Of a DNA stretch of 64,000 nt, positions 24,574-36,592 are shown in pieces. The notes beneath the pieces are model-generated. The model searched no databases and had not been told where the DNA came from. It worked only from the letters and a program-made list of their open reading frames with translations. Origin of the DNA: Lolium rigidum (lineage: Eukaryota > Streptophyta > Magnoliopsida > Poales > Poaceae); NCBI RefSeq assembly GCF_022539505.1, contig NC_061510.1:226446043-226510042 (forward strand). Direction: 5' to 3'. Each line of letters starts with the position of its first letter. Within the stretch, counting starts at the first letter, position 1. The translations under genes and the position numbers were made by a program.

Positions 24574-27500
24574 TGTGACGCCCCGGAACCGGTATCCTGA
24601 GGATTCCAGCGATCCCGCCGAAATCCGCACGATATCGATTCGAGACGCCCTCCGACACGACGTGCGCGACAAATCACACACGTGATGCCAGAGGAATTAA
24701 CACGAGTGGTAACATTACAACAGGATTACAATAGAGCCCACAAGATACATATATTACAGCAACGACTCCAACGAGTCAAGATACAAATAGATACATACAA
24801 AGATCCAAATCATACAGAAGATCGAATACGTCCGAGTACGGACAAGATACAAATTGGACTAAGAGTCCTGAAGATAAACGATGGCGTCCATAACCCTGCC
24901 CAGTGCCAAGCCGGAAGGGTAACCTTGCTAACGTCGTCATCTCGTACCTGTCAAAGTCGGGCCATCGGTTGCCGACAAGAGGGAGGAAGCAAAAGAGAAA
25001 GGGAAAAGGCGAGAGTAAGTACCAAGGAACGAACTCCGGCACGTACTTAGCGAGACTAGAAATGGCTATGCTCGCCGAGCGAGTATAAATATATATCGCC
25101 TGGGGCTATATGGTAGGTTTAGCGGCAGCAAAACTATAACCAATAGAGACACACTACAACACCCGTCTACTCAGATAAGATGAGAGAGCGCATAAGGTAA
25201 CAGATAAATACTACACAAACATAACCCGACCGATTACACATATCCCCTTCAACAGCTTGCGAAGAGGCAATGTAAAAGGCACTCAACGGTGGACAAGTTT
25301 TATTAGGTATCGGTTGTAGTAATGCTATATTACTAATCAAGTTATTATCAAATTAGTAACAACAAGTATAAGGTGTAAGTTGTTCTATGATCAAGCTATA
25401 CAATTCCAAGTCGTCCATAACCGCGGACACGGCTTATCGATAAGATGTACACCCCGCAGGGGTTGCCCAAAAGTAACCATACGCATGCTCGACCCACTTA
25501 CGACAGGTGGAAGTCTCACAACAAGACCGTTCCCAGCTCAACAAGAAAGTCTAGGGGGCCACCCCACTAAGCTACCCGGAACGAAGTTCGGCCGTACTCC
25601 GAGGCGGACTCAGGGTTTGTGTCGGCGGCTAGGGTGCAAACCACACGCTTCGCTAAACGTCCCGCGGGGTACAAGATGTAAGTAAACACCCGAAGGCAAC
25701 AGTAATAAACACCCGAAGGCAACAGCAATAAACACCCGAAGGCAACAGTAATAAAGCATGGCATACATGGCATAGGCAAATAAAACCAAGGTTGTGGCCC
25801 CCTTTTCAACTGACTTGAGAAAAGGTAATGGGTGAGGGGGGTCCCAATAATCGTCCCCACGCATGGGTAGAGCGCTCAATCTCGGAACAGATAACAAGAA
25901 CTCGGGTCCTAGGGGACATTAACGAGTCAAAGTTCCGATGCTTTCGCAAAGGGGCTCACAGATGCCTCTGCTTACAATTTTAGTTGTTAACAATTAAGTA
26001 AAACGTGTGTATCTCCAACAACTGATATAGCATGTGATAACCTCCCAACAACCCAACATATCCCGATATCAGATCGAGATAACAACAGAGCCTAAACACG
26101 CCTACGACTCGCAAGGCTCAAACATCAAGCAACGGTTATGGGTAAGGAATGATGCATATAGGATTATTATGGTAAACAAGTGGAATAGGACACGTGACTC
26201 GATAAAGAAGCGCAACATAAGGATAGCAGTGCGAGGGAGAGAGTAAATAGGTGAAGAGAGAGGGCTCGCCTGTGAAAAGCTGCAGAAGAACTTGTCGGAG
26301 AACTCGTCGTATCTCACATCAACACTTCGTGATCCTATCCGGGAAGAAGCAAATGCTGGAACAAGCAACGGATGCAAATCCTACTACTACGAAAGAAGAA
26401 TCGGCATGATCATGATAAGATATGCATGACATGGCAGATATGATGCGATGCAACTTAACCATATTAATCGGAGTCGGAACCCCGGACAAACAAATTAGGT
26501 TGGAGTTGCATTTTCTACCGACAAATTAAGGGTGTATTAGCATGGCACGACATGGCAAGAGTGAGCTACTTCAAAGTTAAACGGAGCGGGGAAACCTAAT
26601 CGGTGTCCGAAATACTCCGCATATATGTAAGGTGGACATGCATAACTATCAACGCGTGACATGATGCGAGATGCAAACAGATGAATGGATGGCATATTCA
26701 TGATCCTTGCATTTTTCTGACCAGAAACCATATAGAACACTTTTAATTTCGAGTTACCAATTAAAAGTTATTAGCAGAATAGTTTTTATTATTGAAAATA
26801 GATTTACAGGATTTAATTAATTGAGAAAAGGACCCGAAAACAATTTTCAGTCGGGGGGGAGGACCCCGGGTTTTATTACAGAAGGTGCAGGGGGTTTTCT
26901 TTAAAAGCAATAGAGGGAGGGCCGCGGGTTGATAGCATAAAAGATGCAGGGGTCTAAGAGCAAAACGATCCAGATCTGGATCTGGTGGGGGTTTCTCACC
27001 GAAGGGGGCTTAGCCCGGAGGATGACAGGTGGGACCCGGCGGTGGACGTGGCTGCCACGCTGGCCAACCGTGCGTGCGCGCAAACAAGGCGTTCGACGCC
27101 GTGCACGTTCCAGACGCGGGCGGTCACCGCGGGGGGGCTCGGACGCGCGCGTGTCGAGGCAGTGCGTCCCTGGGCGCGCGCGGGTGCATCGCGGGCGCCT
27201 CGTCGGCGCGGACCTGATGGGGGCAGCGTCGACGTCGGGGAGTCGCCGGAAGGGCACCGGCGATGGACATCTGTGGAGGAGGCGGCCGGTATCAACGACG
27301 ATAGGGGAAACAGGGAAGCAACGGGGCAGGGGAGGATGTCCAGGAGGAAGGCGGGCTCACCAGGAGCACGGTGGTGCGCTCAGAAGGGACGGAGGAGGTC
27401 CAACGCGGCCGGAATTGACGGAGAAAACCGCCGGGGTCGAAGAAGAAACCGCGAGATTTGGCGACGATTCAAGGCGCGCGAGGACGATTCCTTGCAGGGG

Positions 27501-28375
27501 GTTGAAGAGGACGACGAGGCGGAGCTCTGGGTGGCGTCGGTGAGGCGAGGGGTGGTCGGAGCTGGCCAGGCGACGGTGAGGAAGGCACGGTGGCGATGGG
27601 GATTTTCCTCCTCTCCCGTTTTGGCTTGCAGAGAAAGAAGAAAAAGGGAAGGAGGAGAAGACTTGGGCGAGGAGGAAAGGCTCGTGGTGGTCCAGAGCTG
27701 GAGATAAGGCAGAGGGGAGAGGGGGCTTCACGAGCGCGGCGTGAGCGAGCAGGTGGGGATTCGGTGTCTCCTGTCGTTGTCGAGGACGAAGGAAAAAGGT
27801 GAGGGGTGGCGAAGAGGTACGGGCCAGAGGTTGGGCTGGGCCAGAAGAGGAAGGAGGGAAGAGGGAGGTGCGCCGATCTACTGGTTGCCTACTTGGGCCG
27901 CCGGGTAAAAGAGAGAGGAGAGAGGCAGATGGGCTAGGGTTAGAAGGGTTAGGGTTTTCTCCTTTTTCTTGTTTTTATTTTCTAATTATTTGAATTAAAT
28001 TTCAATTCTGTTTTGAATTGAACCAAAGATGAGAGTGAGATTAAAAGGATTTGGTTTCTAAAATATTTAATTTATTTGTAACCAAAACAAATCACATTTT
28101 ATTCCAAAATTAATTGTTGAACAAGCTTAATTGTAAAATAGGGATAAGAGAGAGGGGGATAAGATAAGAACCAAAGTTTTTATTTCAAAAATAAAATAGT
28201 TTGTGTTAGGGTTTGTTAGATGAAAGGAGAGAGAGAGAGGGAGGGTTTATAAGATAGTTTTATTTAATAAAAAAAACATGGATGATATGATGCATATGCT
28301 ATGATGAACTTGGAACGACACGGAAAAACAAGCAGCGACGATAAATCTATTATTGGGTTTTTCCGGGTCGTTACA
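24574..28375 (-). repeat. LARD-like element 5' LTR
   Basis: Collinear with 20079-23857. Length differences include a third 23-bp minisatellite unit (25683-25751). Confidence 0.9.
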
Positions 28376-28380
28376 GAGTC

Positions 28381-29499
28381 AAGGAACACGTGAAGGTTGT
28401 TGGCGGCGGAGTGTAGTGCGGCGCAACACCAGGGATTCCGGCGCCAACGTGGAACCTGCACAACACAATCACAATACTTTGCCCCAACTTAACAGTGAGG
28501 TTGTCAATCTCACCGGCTTGCTGTAAACAAAGGATTAAATGTATAGTGTGGAAGATGATGTGTGTTTGCGAAGAACAATAAAGAACAGAGTTTGCAGTAG
28601 ATTGTATATCAGATGTAAAGAATGGACCGGGGTCCACAGTTGTCTCTCCCATAAGATAAATGGCAAGTTGGGTGAACAAATTACAGTTGGGCAATTGACA
28701 AATAAAGAAGGCATAACAATGCACATACATATATCACGATGACTACTATGAGATTTAATCAGGGCATTACGACAAAGTACATAGACCGCTATCCAAAGCA
28801 TGCATCTATGCCTAAAAAGTCCACCTTCAGAGTTATCATCCGAACCCCTTCCAGTATTAAGTTGCAAACAACAGACAATTGCATTAAGTATGGTGCGTAA
28901 TGTAATCAACACAAATATCCTTAGACAAAGCATTGATGTTTTATTCAATGGAGGCATGAACCCACTATCGAGCATAAATACTCCCTCTTGGAGTTACAAG
29001 TATCAACTTGGCCAGAGCCTCTACTAGCAACGGAGAGCATGCAAGAGCATAAACAACATATATGATAGATTGATAATCAACTTGACATAGTATTCCATAT
29101 TCATCGGATCCCAACAAACACAACATGTAGCATTACAAATAGATGATCTTGATCATGATAGGCAGCTCAAAAGATCTAACATGATAGCACAATGAGGAGA
29201 AGACAACCATCTAGCTACTGCTATGGACCCATAGTCCAGGGGTGAACTACTCACACATCAATCCGGAGGCGATCATGGTGATGAAGAGTCCTCCGGGAGA
29301 TGATTCCCCTCTCCGGCAGGGTGCCGGAGGCGATCTCCTGAATCCCACAAGATGGGATTGGCGGCGGCGGCGTCTCTGGAAGGTTTTCCGTATCGTGGCT
29401 CTCGGTCCTAGGGTTTTCGCGACGGAGAGTATATGTAGGCGGAAGGGCAGCGTCGGTGGAGGCACGAGGGCCCCACACCATAGGGCGGCGCGGGCCCCA
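28381..29499 (-). repeat. G3 3' LTR, segment 2 of 3
   Basis: Continues from 20078 once the 8.3-kb insert and its GAGTC repeat are removed. Aligns with about 45291-46455 of the G4 LTR, with a deletion of about 60 bp at 28940 relative to G4. Ends in CCCAC (29495-29499), the target duplication of G2. Confidence 0.85.
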
Positions 29500-30970
29500 C
29501 TGATACATCCCAAACGTATCTATAATTTTTGATGTTCCATGCTTATTTTATGACAATACCTACATGTTTTGTTCACACTTTATATCGTTTTGATGTGTTT
29601 TCCGGAACTAACCTATTGACGAGATGCCGAAGTGCTAGTTCCTGTTTTCGGTTGTTTTTGGTTTCAGAAATTCTAGTAAGGAAATATTCTCGGAATCGGA
29701 CGAAATGAACGCCCAGCATCTTAGAAATCCACGAAGCTTCCAGAACACCCGAGGGGAGCCCTAGGGGGGCCACACGTGTGGCCAGCGCGGCCAGGGGGTA
29801 GGGCGCGCCCCCCTAGTGTGTGGTCCCACCATGACTCCACCGACCTTGCCCTTCCGGCTACTTAAAGCCTCCGTCGCGAAAACCCTATACGGAAAAGCCA
29901 CGGTACGAGAAACCTTCCAGAGCCGCCGCCATCGCGAAGCCAAGATCTGGGGGACAGGAGTCTCTGTTCCGGCACGCCGCCGGGACGGGGAAGTTCCACC
30001 GGAAGGCATCTCCATCAACACCACCGCCATCTTCATCAATGCTACTGTCTCCCATGAGGAGGGAGTAGTTCTCCATCGAGGCTAAGGGCTGTACCGGTAG
30101 CTATGTGGTTAATCTCTCTCCTATGTACTTCAATACAATGATCTCATGAGCTGCCTTACATGATTGAGATTCATATGAGTTTTGTATCACTATTCATCTA
30201 TGTGTTACTCTAGTAATGTTATTAAAGTACTCTATTCCTCCTCCACGGTGTAATGGTGACAGTGTGTGCATCGTGTAGTACTTGGCGTAGGTTATGATTG
30301 TAATCTCTTGTAGATTATGAAGTTAATTATTGCTATGACAGTATGGATGTGATCTATTCCTCCTTCATAGTGTGATGGTGACAGTGTGCATGCTAGGTTA
30401 GTACTTGGTGTAATTGCAATGATCTATCATGCACTCTAAGGTTATTTAAATTTGAACATTGAATGTTGTGGAGCTTGTTAACTCCGGCATTGAGGTGCTC
30501 TTGTAGCCCTACGCAATTAGTGGTGTTCATCATCCAACAAAAGAGTGTAGAGTGGTTTTATTATGTGATCAAAGTTGAGAGTGTCCACTAGTGAAAGTAT
30601 GATCCCTAGGCCTTGCTTCTAAGCATCGAAACTCCGTTTATTTATCGTTCGTTGCATGTTTACTCGCTGCCATATTTTATTCAGATTGTTATTACCACTC
30701 ATATACATCCATATTACTTGTATTTCACTATCTCTTCGCCGAACTAGTGCACCTATACATCTGATAAGTGTATTAGGTGTGTTGGGGACACAAGAGACTT
30801 CTTGTATCGTGATTGCGAGGGTTGCTTGAGAGGGATATCTTTGACCTCTTCCTCCCTGAGTTCGATAAACCTTGGGTGATCCACTTAAGGGAAACTTGCT
30901 GCTGTTCTACAAATCTCTGCTCTTGGAGGCCCAACACTGTCTACAAGAATAGAAGCACCCGTAGACATCA
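29500..30970 (+). repeat. G2 5' LTR (1,471 bp)
   Basis: TGATACATCC...GTAGACATCA. Differs from the 3' LTR at many positions in its first 280 bases and lacks 13 bases there, so it is older than G1. Confidence 0.88.
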
Positions 30971-30980
30971 AGCACTTTTC

Positions 30981-30998
30981 CGGCGCCGTTGCTGGGGA
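30981..30998 (+). other. G2 primer binding site, tRNA-Asp type (mutated)
   Basis: CGGCGCCGTTGCTGGGGA, two changes from the G1 and E3 sites, after the same 10-base spacer. Confidence 0.75.
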
Positions 30999-31136
30999 GG
31001 AAAGGTAAAAGGAACTCATACTCCGGTCCCGGTGACTAAGTACTTTTACGTTGTCGTTGTGTGTGTGCTCGAAGCTATTTCCTTTAGATCCTGCAATTGC
31101 ATCTTTTTGTTTCTTGTTAAACACTAGTAAGGCATA

Positions 31137-31846
31137 ATGGAAAACATCTGTGAGCTTTTTGTACTATTTCCTGAGTCTAGACATGAATGGTTTAATGCGA
31201 AAATTAAAAAATCTATGGAACCTTATTTGCATGCTAGTAGCAATGATATTAGTATGAACGCTTTGAACACCATTGTTGATAATGATATAGAAAGTTCTAA
31301 GCTTGGGGGGGGGGGGTCGGTTTTGATGAGGATGATCTTTTTAGCCCTCCGGGTATTGAGGAGAAAGTTTATGTTGATTATGATATGCCTCCCATATATG
31401 ATGATTATAATGATAGTGGTCTTTTGGTGCCGCCTACTATGGAGAGTAAATTTTATTATGATTATACTATGCCTCCTACACTTGATGAGAATAATAATGA
31501 TAGCTACTTTGTTGAATTTGCTCCCACTATTACTAATAAAATTGATTATGCTTATGTGGAGAGTAATAATTTTATGCATGAGACTCATGATAAGAATGTT
31601 TCATTTGATAGTTATATTGTTGAGTTTGCTCATGATGCTACTGGATATTATTATGAGAGAGGAAAATATGGTTGTAGAAATTTTCATGTTACTAAAACAC
31701 CTCTCTATATGCTGAAATTTTTGAAGTTGCACTTGTTTTATCTTTCTATGCTTGTTGCATTATGCCTACATGACTTGTTTATTTACAAGATTCCTTTTCA
31801 TAGGAAGCATGTTAGGCTTAAATTTGTTTTGATATTTGCTTCTTGA
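31137..31846 (+). pseudogene. G2 ORF-X: same unknown protein as in G1, frameshifted
   Basis: Starts MENICELFVLFPESRHEWFN and follows G1 ORF-X to SSKLG. There a run of 12 G (31305-31316) shifts the frame. The second part (from about 31385) continues as in G1, through YIVEFAHDATGYYYERGKYG, the hydrophobic stretch LKLHLFYLSMLVALCLHDLF and the basic tail HRKHVRLKF, to a stop at 31846. The expected unbroken length is about 235 residues. The longer C-terminus shows that the G1 copy is prematurely stopped. Confidence 0.6.
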
Positions 31847-31849
31847 TGC

Positions 31850-34800
31850 TCTCTTTTGCTTCAACTACTATTTCTTGAGAGTGCATCATTAAAACTGCTG
31901 AGCCCATCTTAATGGCTATAAAGAAAGCACTTCTTGGGAGATAACCCATGTGTTTATTTTACTACAGTACTTTTGTTTTATATTTGAGTCTTGGAAGTTG
32001 TTACTACTGTAGCAACCTCTCCTTATCTTTATTTTTATTGCATTGTTGTGCCAAGTAAAGTGTTTGATAGTAAAGATGATACTAGATTTGGATTACTTGC
32101 GCGAAACAGATTTCTTTCTGTCACGAATTTGGGCCTAATTCTCTGTAGGTAACTCGGAAAATTATGCCAATTTACGTGCAGTGATCCTCGGATATGTACG
32201 CAACTTTCATTCAATTTGAGCATTTTCATCCGAGCAAGTCTGGTGCCTCTATAAAATTCGTCTTTACGGGATCGTTCGTTTTTGACAGATTCTGCCTTTT
32301 ATTTCGCATTGCCTCTTTTGCTGTGTTGGATGGATTTCTTTGTTCCATTAACTTCCAGTAGCTTTGAGCAATGTCCGGAAGTGTTAAGAATGATTGTGTC
32401 ACCTCTGAACATGTGAATTTTTGATTATGCACTAACCCTCTAATGAGTTTGTTTTGAGTTTGGTGTGGAGGAAGTTTTCAAGGGTCAAGAGAGGAGGATG
32501 ATACGATATGATCAAGAAGAGCGAAAAGTCTAAGCTTGGGGATGCCCCCGTGGTTCATCCCTGCATATTTTAAGAAGACTCAAGCATCTAAGCTTGGGGA
32601 TGCCCAAGGCATCCCCTTCTTCATCGACAAATTATCAGGTTTCTTCTCTTAAAACTATATTTTTATTCGGTCACATCTTATGTACTTTACTTGGAGCGTC
32701 TGTTTGTTTTTGTTTTTGTTTTGTACTGTTTTGACGGATTCTGCCTTTTATTTCGCATTGCCTCTTTTCTTTGTGTTGGATGGATTTCTTTGTTCCATTA
32801 CCTTCCGGTAGCTTTGGGCAATGTCCGGAAGTGTTAAGAATGATTGTGTCACCTCTGAACATGTGAATTTTTGATTATGCACTAACCCTCTAATGAGTTT
32901 GTTTTGAGTTTGGTGTGGAGGAAGTTTTCAAGGGTCAAGAGAGGAGGATGATATACTATGATCAAGAAGAGTGAAAAGTCTAAGCTTGGGGATGCCCCGG
33001 TGGTTCATCCCTGCATATTTCAAGAAGACTCAAGCATCTAAGCTTGGGGATGCCCAAGGCATCCCCTTCTTCATCGACAACATTATCGAGTTCCTCCCTT
33101 GAAACTATATTTTTATTCGGTCACATCTTATGTACTTTACTTGGAGCGTCTGTGTGCTTTTATTTTTGTTTTGTTATTTTCATTCTATGAATAAATACAT
33201 GCTTGTGTGGGAGAGAGACACGCTCCGCTGGTTCATATGAACACATGTGTTCTTAGCTTTTAATGTTCATGGCGAAGGTTGAAGCTTGCTTCGTTAAATT
33301 GTTATATGGTTGGAAACGGGAAATGCTACATGTAGTAATTGGTAAAATGTCTTGGATAATTTGATACTTGGCAATTGTTGTGCTCATGTTTAAGCTCTTG
33401 CATCATATACTTTGCACCCATTAATGAAGAAATACATAGAGCTTGCTAAAATTTGGTTTGCATAATTGGTCTCTCTAAAGTCTAGATAATTTCTAGTAAA
33501 GAGTTTGAACAACAAGGAAGACGGTGTAGAGTCTTATAATGTTTACAATATGTCTTTTATGTGAGTTTTGCTGCACCGGTTCATCCTTGTGTTTGTTTCA
33601 AATAACCTTGCTAGCCTAAGCCTTGTATCGAGAGGGAATACTTCTCATGCATCCAAAATCCTTGAGCCAACCACTATGCCATTTGTGTCCACCATACCTA
33701 CCTACTACATGGTATTTCTCAGCCATTCCAAAGTAAATTGCTTGAGTGCTACCTTTAAATAATTCAAAATTTATCACCTCTGATTTGTGTCAATGTTTTA
33801 TAGCTCATGAGGAAGTATGTGGTGTTTATCTTTCATTCTTGTTGGGCAACTTTCACCAATGGACTAGTGGCTTCATCCGCTTATCCAATAATTTTGCAAA
33901 AGAGCTGGCAATGGGATTCCCAGTCCCAAATTAATTAACCTAAATAGACACTCCTCCATGGTATGTGATTGTTGGACGGCACCCGAAGGATTCGGTTAGC
34001 CATGGCTTGAGAAAGCAAAGGTGGGGAGGAGTGTCATCATAATAAAACTAAAATAAAAGGCACTCCTTCATGGTATGAGATTGTTGGCGAGGCACCGAGG
34101 ATTCGGTTAGCCATGGTTTGTGAAAGAAAGGTTGGAAGGAGTGCCACCCAAAAATAAAAATAATTCATGGGAGCCGCTCTTTGAAGGTTTGTACGGCAAG
34201 GGGTTAGAGTGCCCACTACCATTCGTTGACAACAACAAACACCTCTCAAAATTTTACTTTTATGCTCTCTTTATGTTTTCAAAAACCAAAGCTCTAGCAC
34301 AAATATAGCAATCAATGCTTCCCTCTGCGAAGGGCCATTCTTTTACTTTTATGTTGAGTCAGTTCACCTATTTCTCTCCACCTCAAGAAGCAAACACTTG
34401 TGTGAACTGTGCATTGATTCCTACATACTTGCATATTGCGCTTGTTATATTACTTTACATTGACAAACTATCCATGAGATATACATGTTATAAGTTGAAA
34501 GCAACCGCTGAAACTTAATCTTCCTTTGTGTTGCTTCAATACCTTTACTATGAATTTATTGCTTTATGAGTTAACTCTTATGCAAGACTTATTGATGCTT
34601 GTCTTGAAAGTACTATTCATGAAAAGTCTTTGCTTTATGATTCATTTGTTTACTCATGTCATTTACCATTGTTTTGATCGCTGCATTCATTACATATGCT
34701 TACAATAGTATGATCAAGGTTATGATGGCATGTCACTCCGGAAATTATCTTTGTTATCGTTTACCTGCTCGGGACGAGCAGAAACTAAGCTTGGGGATGC
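31850..34800 (+). other. G2 3' internal non-coding region with a 450-bp tandem duplication
   Basis: Equivalent to 747-3313 of G1. Two head-to-tail copies of about 450 bp (about 32282-32731 and 32732-33181) each carry the GGGGATGCC hairpin (32596-32616 and 33046-33066). It ends with AAGCTTGGGGATGC directly against the LTR at 34801. Confidence 0.75.
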
Positions 34801-36490
34801 TGATACGTCTCCGACGTATCGATAATTTCTTATGTTCCATGCCACATTATTGATGATATCTACATGTTTTATGCATACTTTATGTCATATTTATGCGTTT
34901 TCCGGAACTAACCTATTGACGAGATGCCGAAGGGCCGGTTCTTTGTTTTCTGCTGTTTTTGGTTTCAGAAATCCTAGTAAGGAAATATTCTCGGAATCAG
35001 ACGAAATCAACGCCCAGCATCCTATTTTTCCACGAAGCTTTCAGAACACCCGAGAGACGCCAGAGGAGGGCCACGTGGGCCCCGGACGACGGAGTCGGCG
35101 CGGCCCAGAGCCGTGGCCGCGCCCCCTAGTGTGTCGTCGCCTCGTCGACCCTCCGACTCCGCCTCTTCGCCTATATAAAGGTCCACGACCTAAAAACCTA
35201 CGACACGTTCGACGAAACCGGAGAAAACCTTCCGGAGCCGCCGCCATCGCGAAGCCAAGATGCGGGGGACAGGAGTCTACGTTCCGGCACGCCGCCGGGA
35301 CGGGGAAGTGCCCCGGAAGGCTCCTCCATCGACACCACCGCCATCTTCATCAACGCTGCTGTCTCCCATGAGGAGGGAGTAGTTCTCCATCGAGGCTCGG
35401 GGCTGTACCGGTAGCTATGTGGTTAATCTCTCTCCTATGTACTTCAATACAATAATCTCATGAGCTGCCTTACATGATTGAGATTCATATGATGATGCTT
35501 GTAATCTAGATGTCATTATGCTAGTCAAGTGGATTTTACTTATGTGATCTCCGGAGACTCCTTGTCCCACGTGTGTAAAGGTGACGGTGTGTGCACCGTG
35601 TGGGTCTCTTAGGCTATATTTCACGAGAATACTTATTCAACTGTTATGAATGGCATAGTGAAGTGCTTATTTATATCCCTTTATGATTGCAATGTGTTTT
35701 GTATCACAATTTATCTGTGTGCTACTCTAGTGATGTTATTAAAGTAGTTTATTCCTCCTGCACGGTGTAATGGTGACGGTGTGTGCATCGTGTAGTACTT
35801 GGCGTAGGCTATGATTGTGATCTCTTGTAGATTATGAAGTTAACTATTGCTATGATGGTATTGATGTGATCTATGCCTCCTTTCGTAGCGTGAAGGTGAC
35901 GGTGTGCATGCTATGTTAGTACTTGGTTTGGTTATGTTGATCTGTCATGCACTCTAAGGTTATTTAAACATGAACATTGAATATTGTGGAGCTTGTTAAC
36001 TCCGGCATTGAGGGTTCGTGTAATCCTACACGATTAGTGGTGTTCATCATCCAACAAGAGAGTGTAGAGTCTAGCGTCTATCTATTCATTAAGTTATGTG
36101 ATCAATGTTGAGAGTGTCCACTAGTGAAAGTATGATCCCTAGGCCTTGTTCCTAAATACTGCTACCGCTGCTTGTTTCTTGTTTCTTTGCATCTATACTT
36201 CCTGCAATATTACCACCATCAACCACACGCCTGACGGCAAAGCACTTTTACAGTGCCGTTACTACTTGCTTATATTTATTCATACCACTTGTATTTCACT
36301 ATCTCTTCGCCGAACTAGTGCACCTATTAGGTGTGTTGGGGACACAAGAGACTTCTTGCTTTGTGGTTGCGGGGTTGCATGAGAGGGATATCTTTGACCT
36401 CTTCCTCCCTGAGTTCGATAAACCTTGGGTGATCCACTTAAGGGAAACTTGCTTGCTTGTTCTACAAACCTCTGCTCTTGGAGGCCCAAC
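34801..36490 (+). repeat. Extra LTR of the G1 subtype inside G2
   Basis: Begins TGATACGTCTCCGACGTATC like G1, not like the G2 LTRs. TATA box TATATAAA near 35173. Runs into the N gap at 36491 about 40 bases before its expected end. It is preceded by a normal polypurine-like motif, as a 3' LTR would be. Confidence 0.8.
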
Positions 36491-36590
36491 NNNNNNNNNN
36501 NNNNNNNNNNNNNNNNNNNNNNNNNNNNNNNNNNNNNNNNNNNNNNNNNNNNNNNNNNNNNNNNNNNNNNNNNNNNNNNNNNNNNNNNNN
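36491..36590. other. Assembly gap (100 N)
   Basis: Exactly 100 N, a conventional placeholder of unknown true size. It hides the end of the LTR at 34801, the 3' end of the Copia and any joining sequence. Confidence 0.99.
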
Positions 36591-36592
36591 GC

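Larger units (their letters stand above)
20079..28375 (-). mobile_element. Large non-coding LTR element (LARD-like): 3.8-kb LTRs, 0.7-kb interior
   Basis: LTRs at 20079-23857 (3,779 bp) and 24574-28375 (3,802 bp) with tips TGTAACGACC...GGCGTCACA in minus orientation. A perfect 5-bp target duplication GAGTC lies at 20074-20078 and 28376-28380. The interior (716 bp) has a tRNA-iMet primer site next to the 24574 LTR and no coding sequence. The sequence at 23858-23895 resembles the pre-LTR region of Del/Tekay-type Gypsy elements (TCTCGGGGCGAGATTCTTT on the minus strand), so Tekay-type proteins are the likely source of mobility. The two LTRs are very similar by eye, so the insertion is young. Confidence 0.9.

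Noticed and set aside
36299..36490. Continuation of the Copia pol frame across the N gap
   Set aside because: The residues left of the gap come from Gypsy LTR sequence; the frame is open across N only because N is read as unknown.
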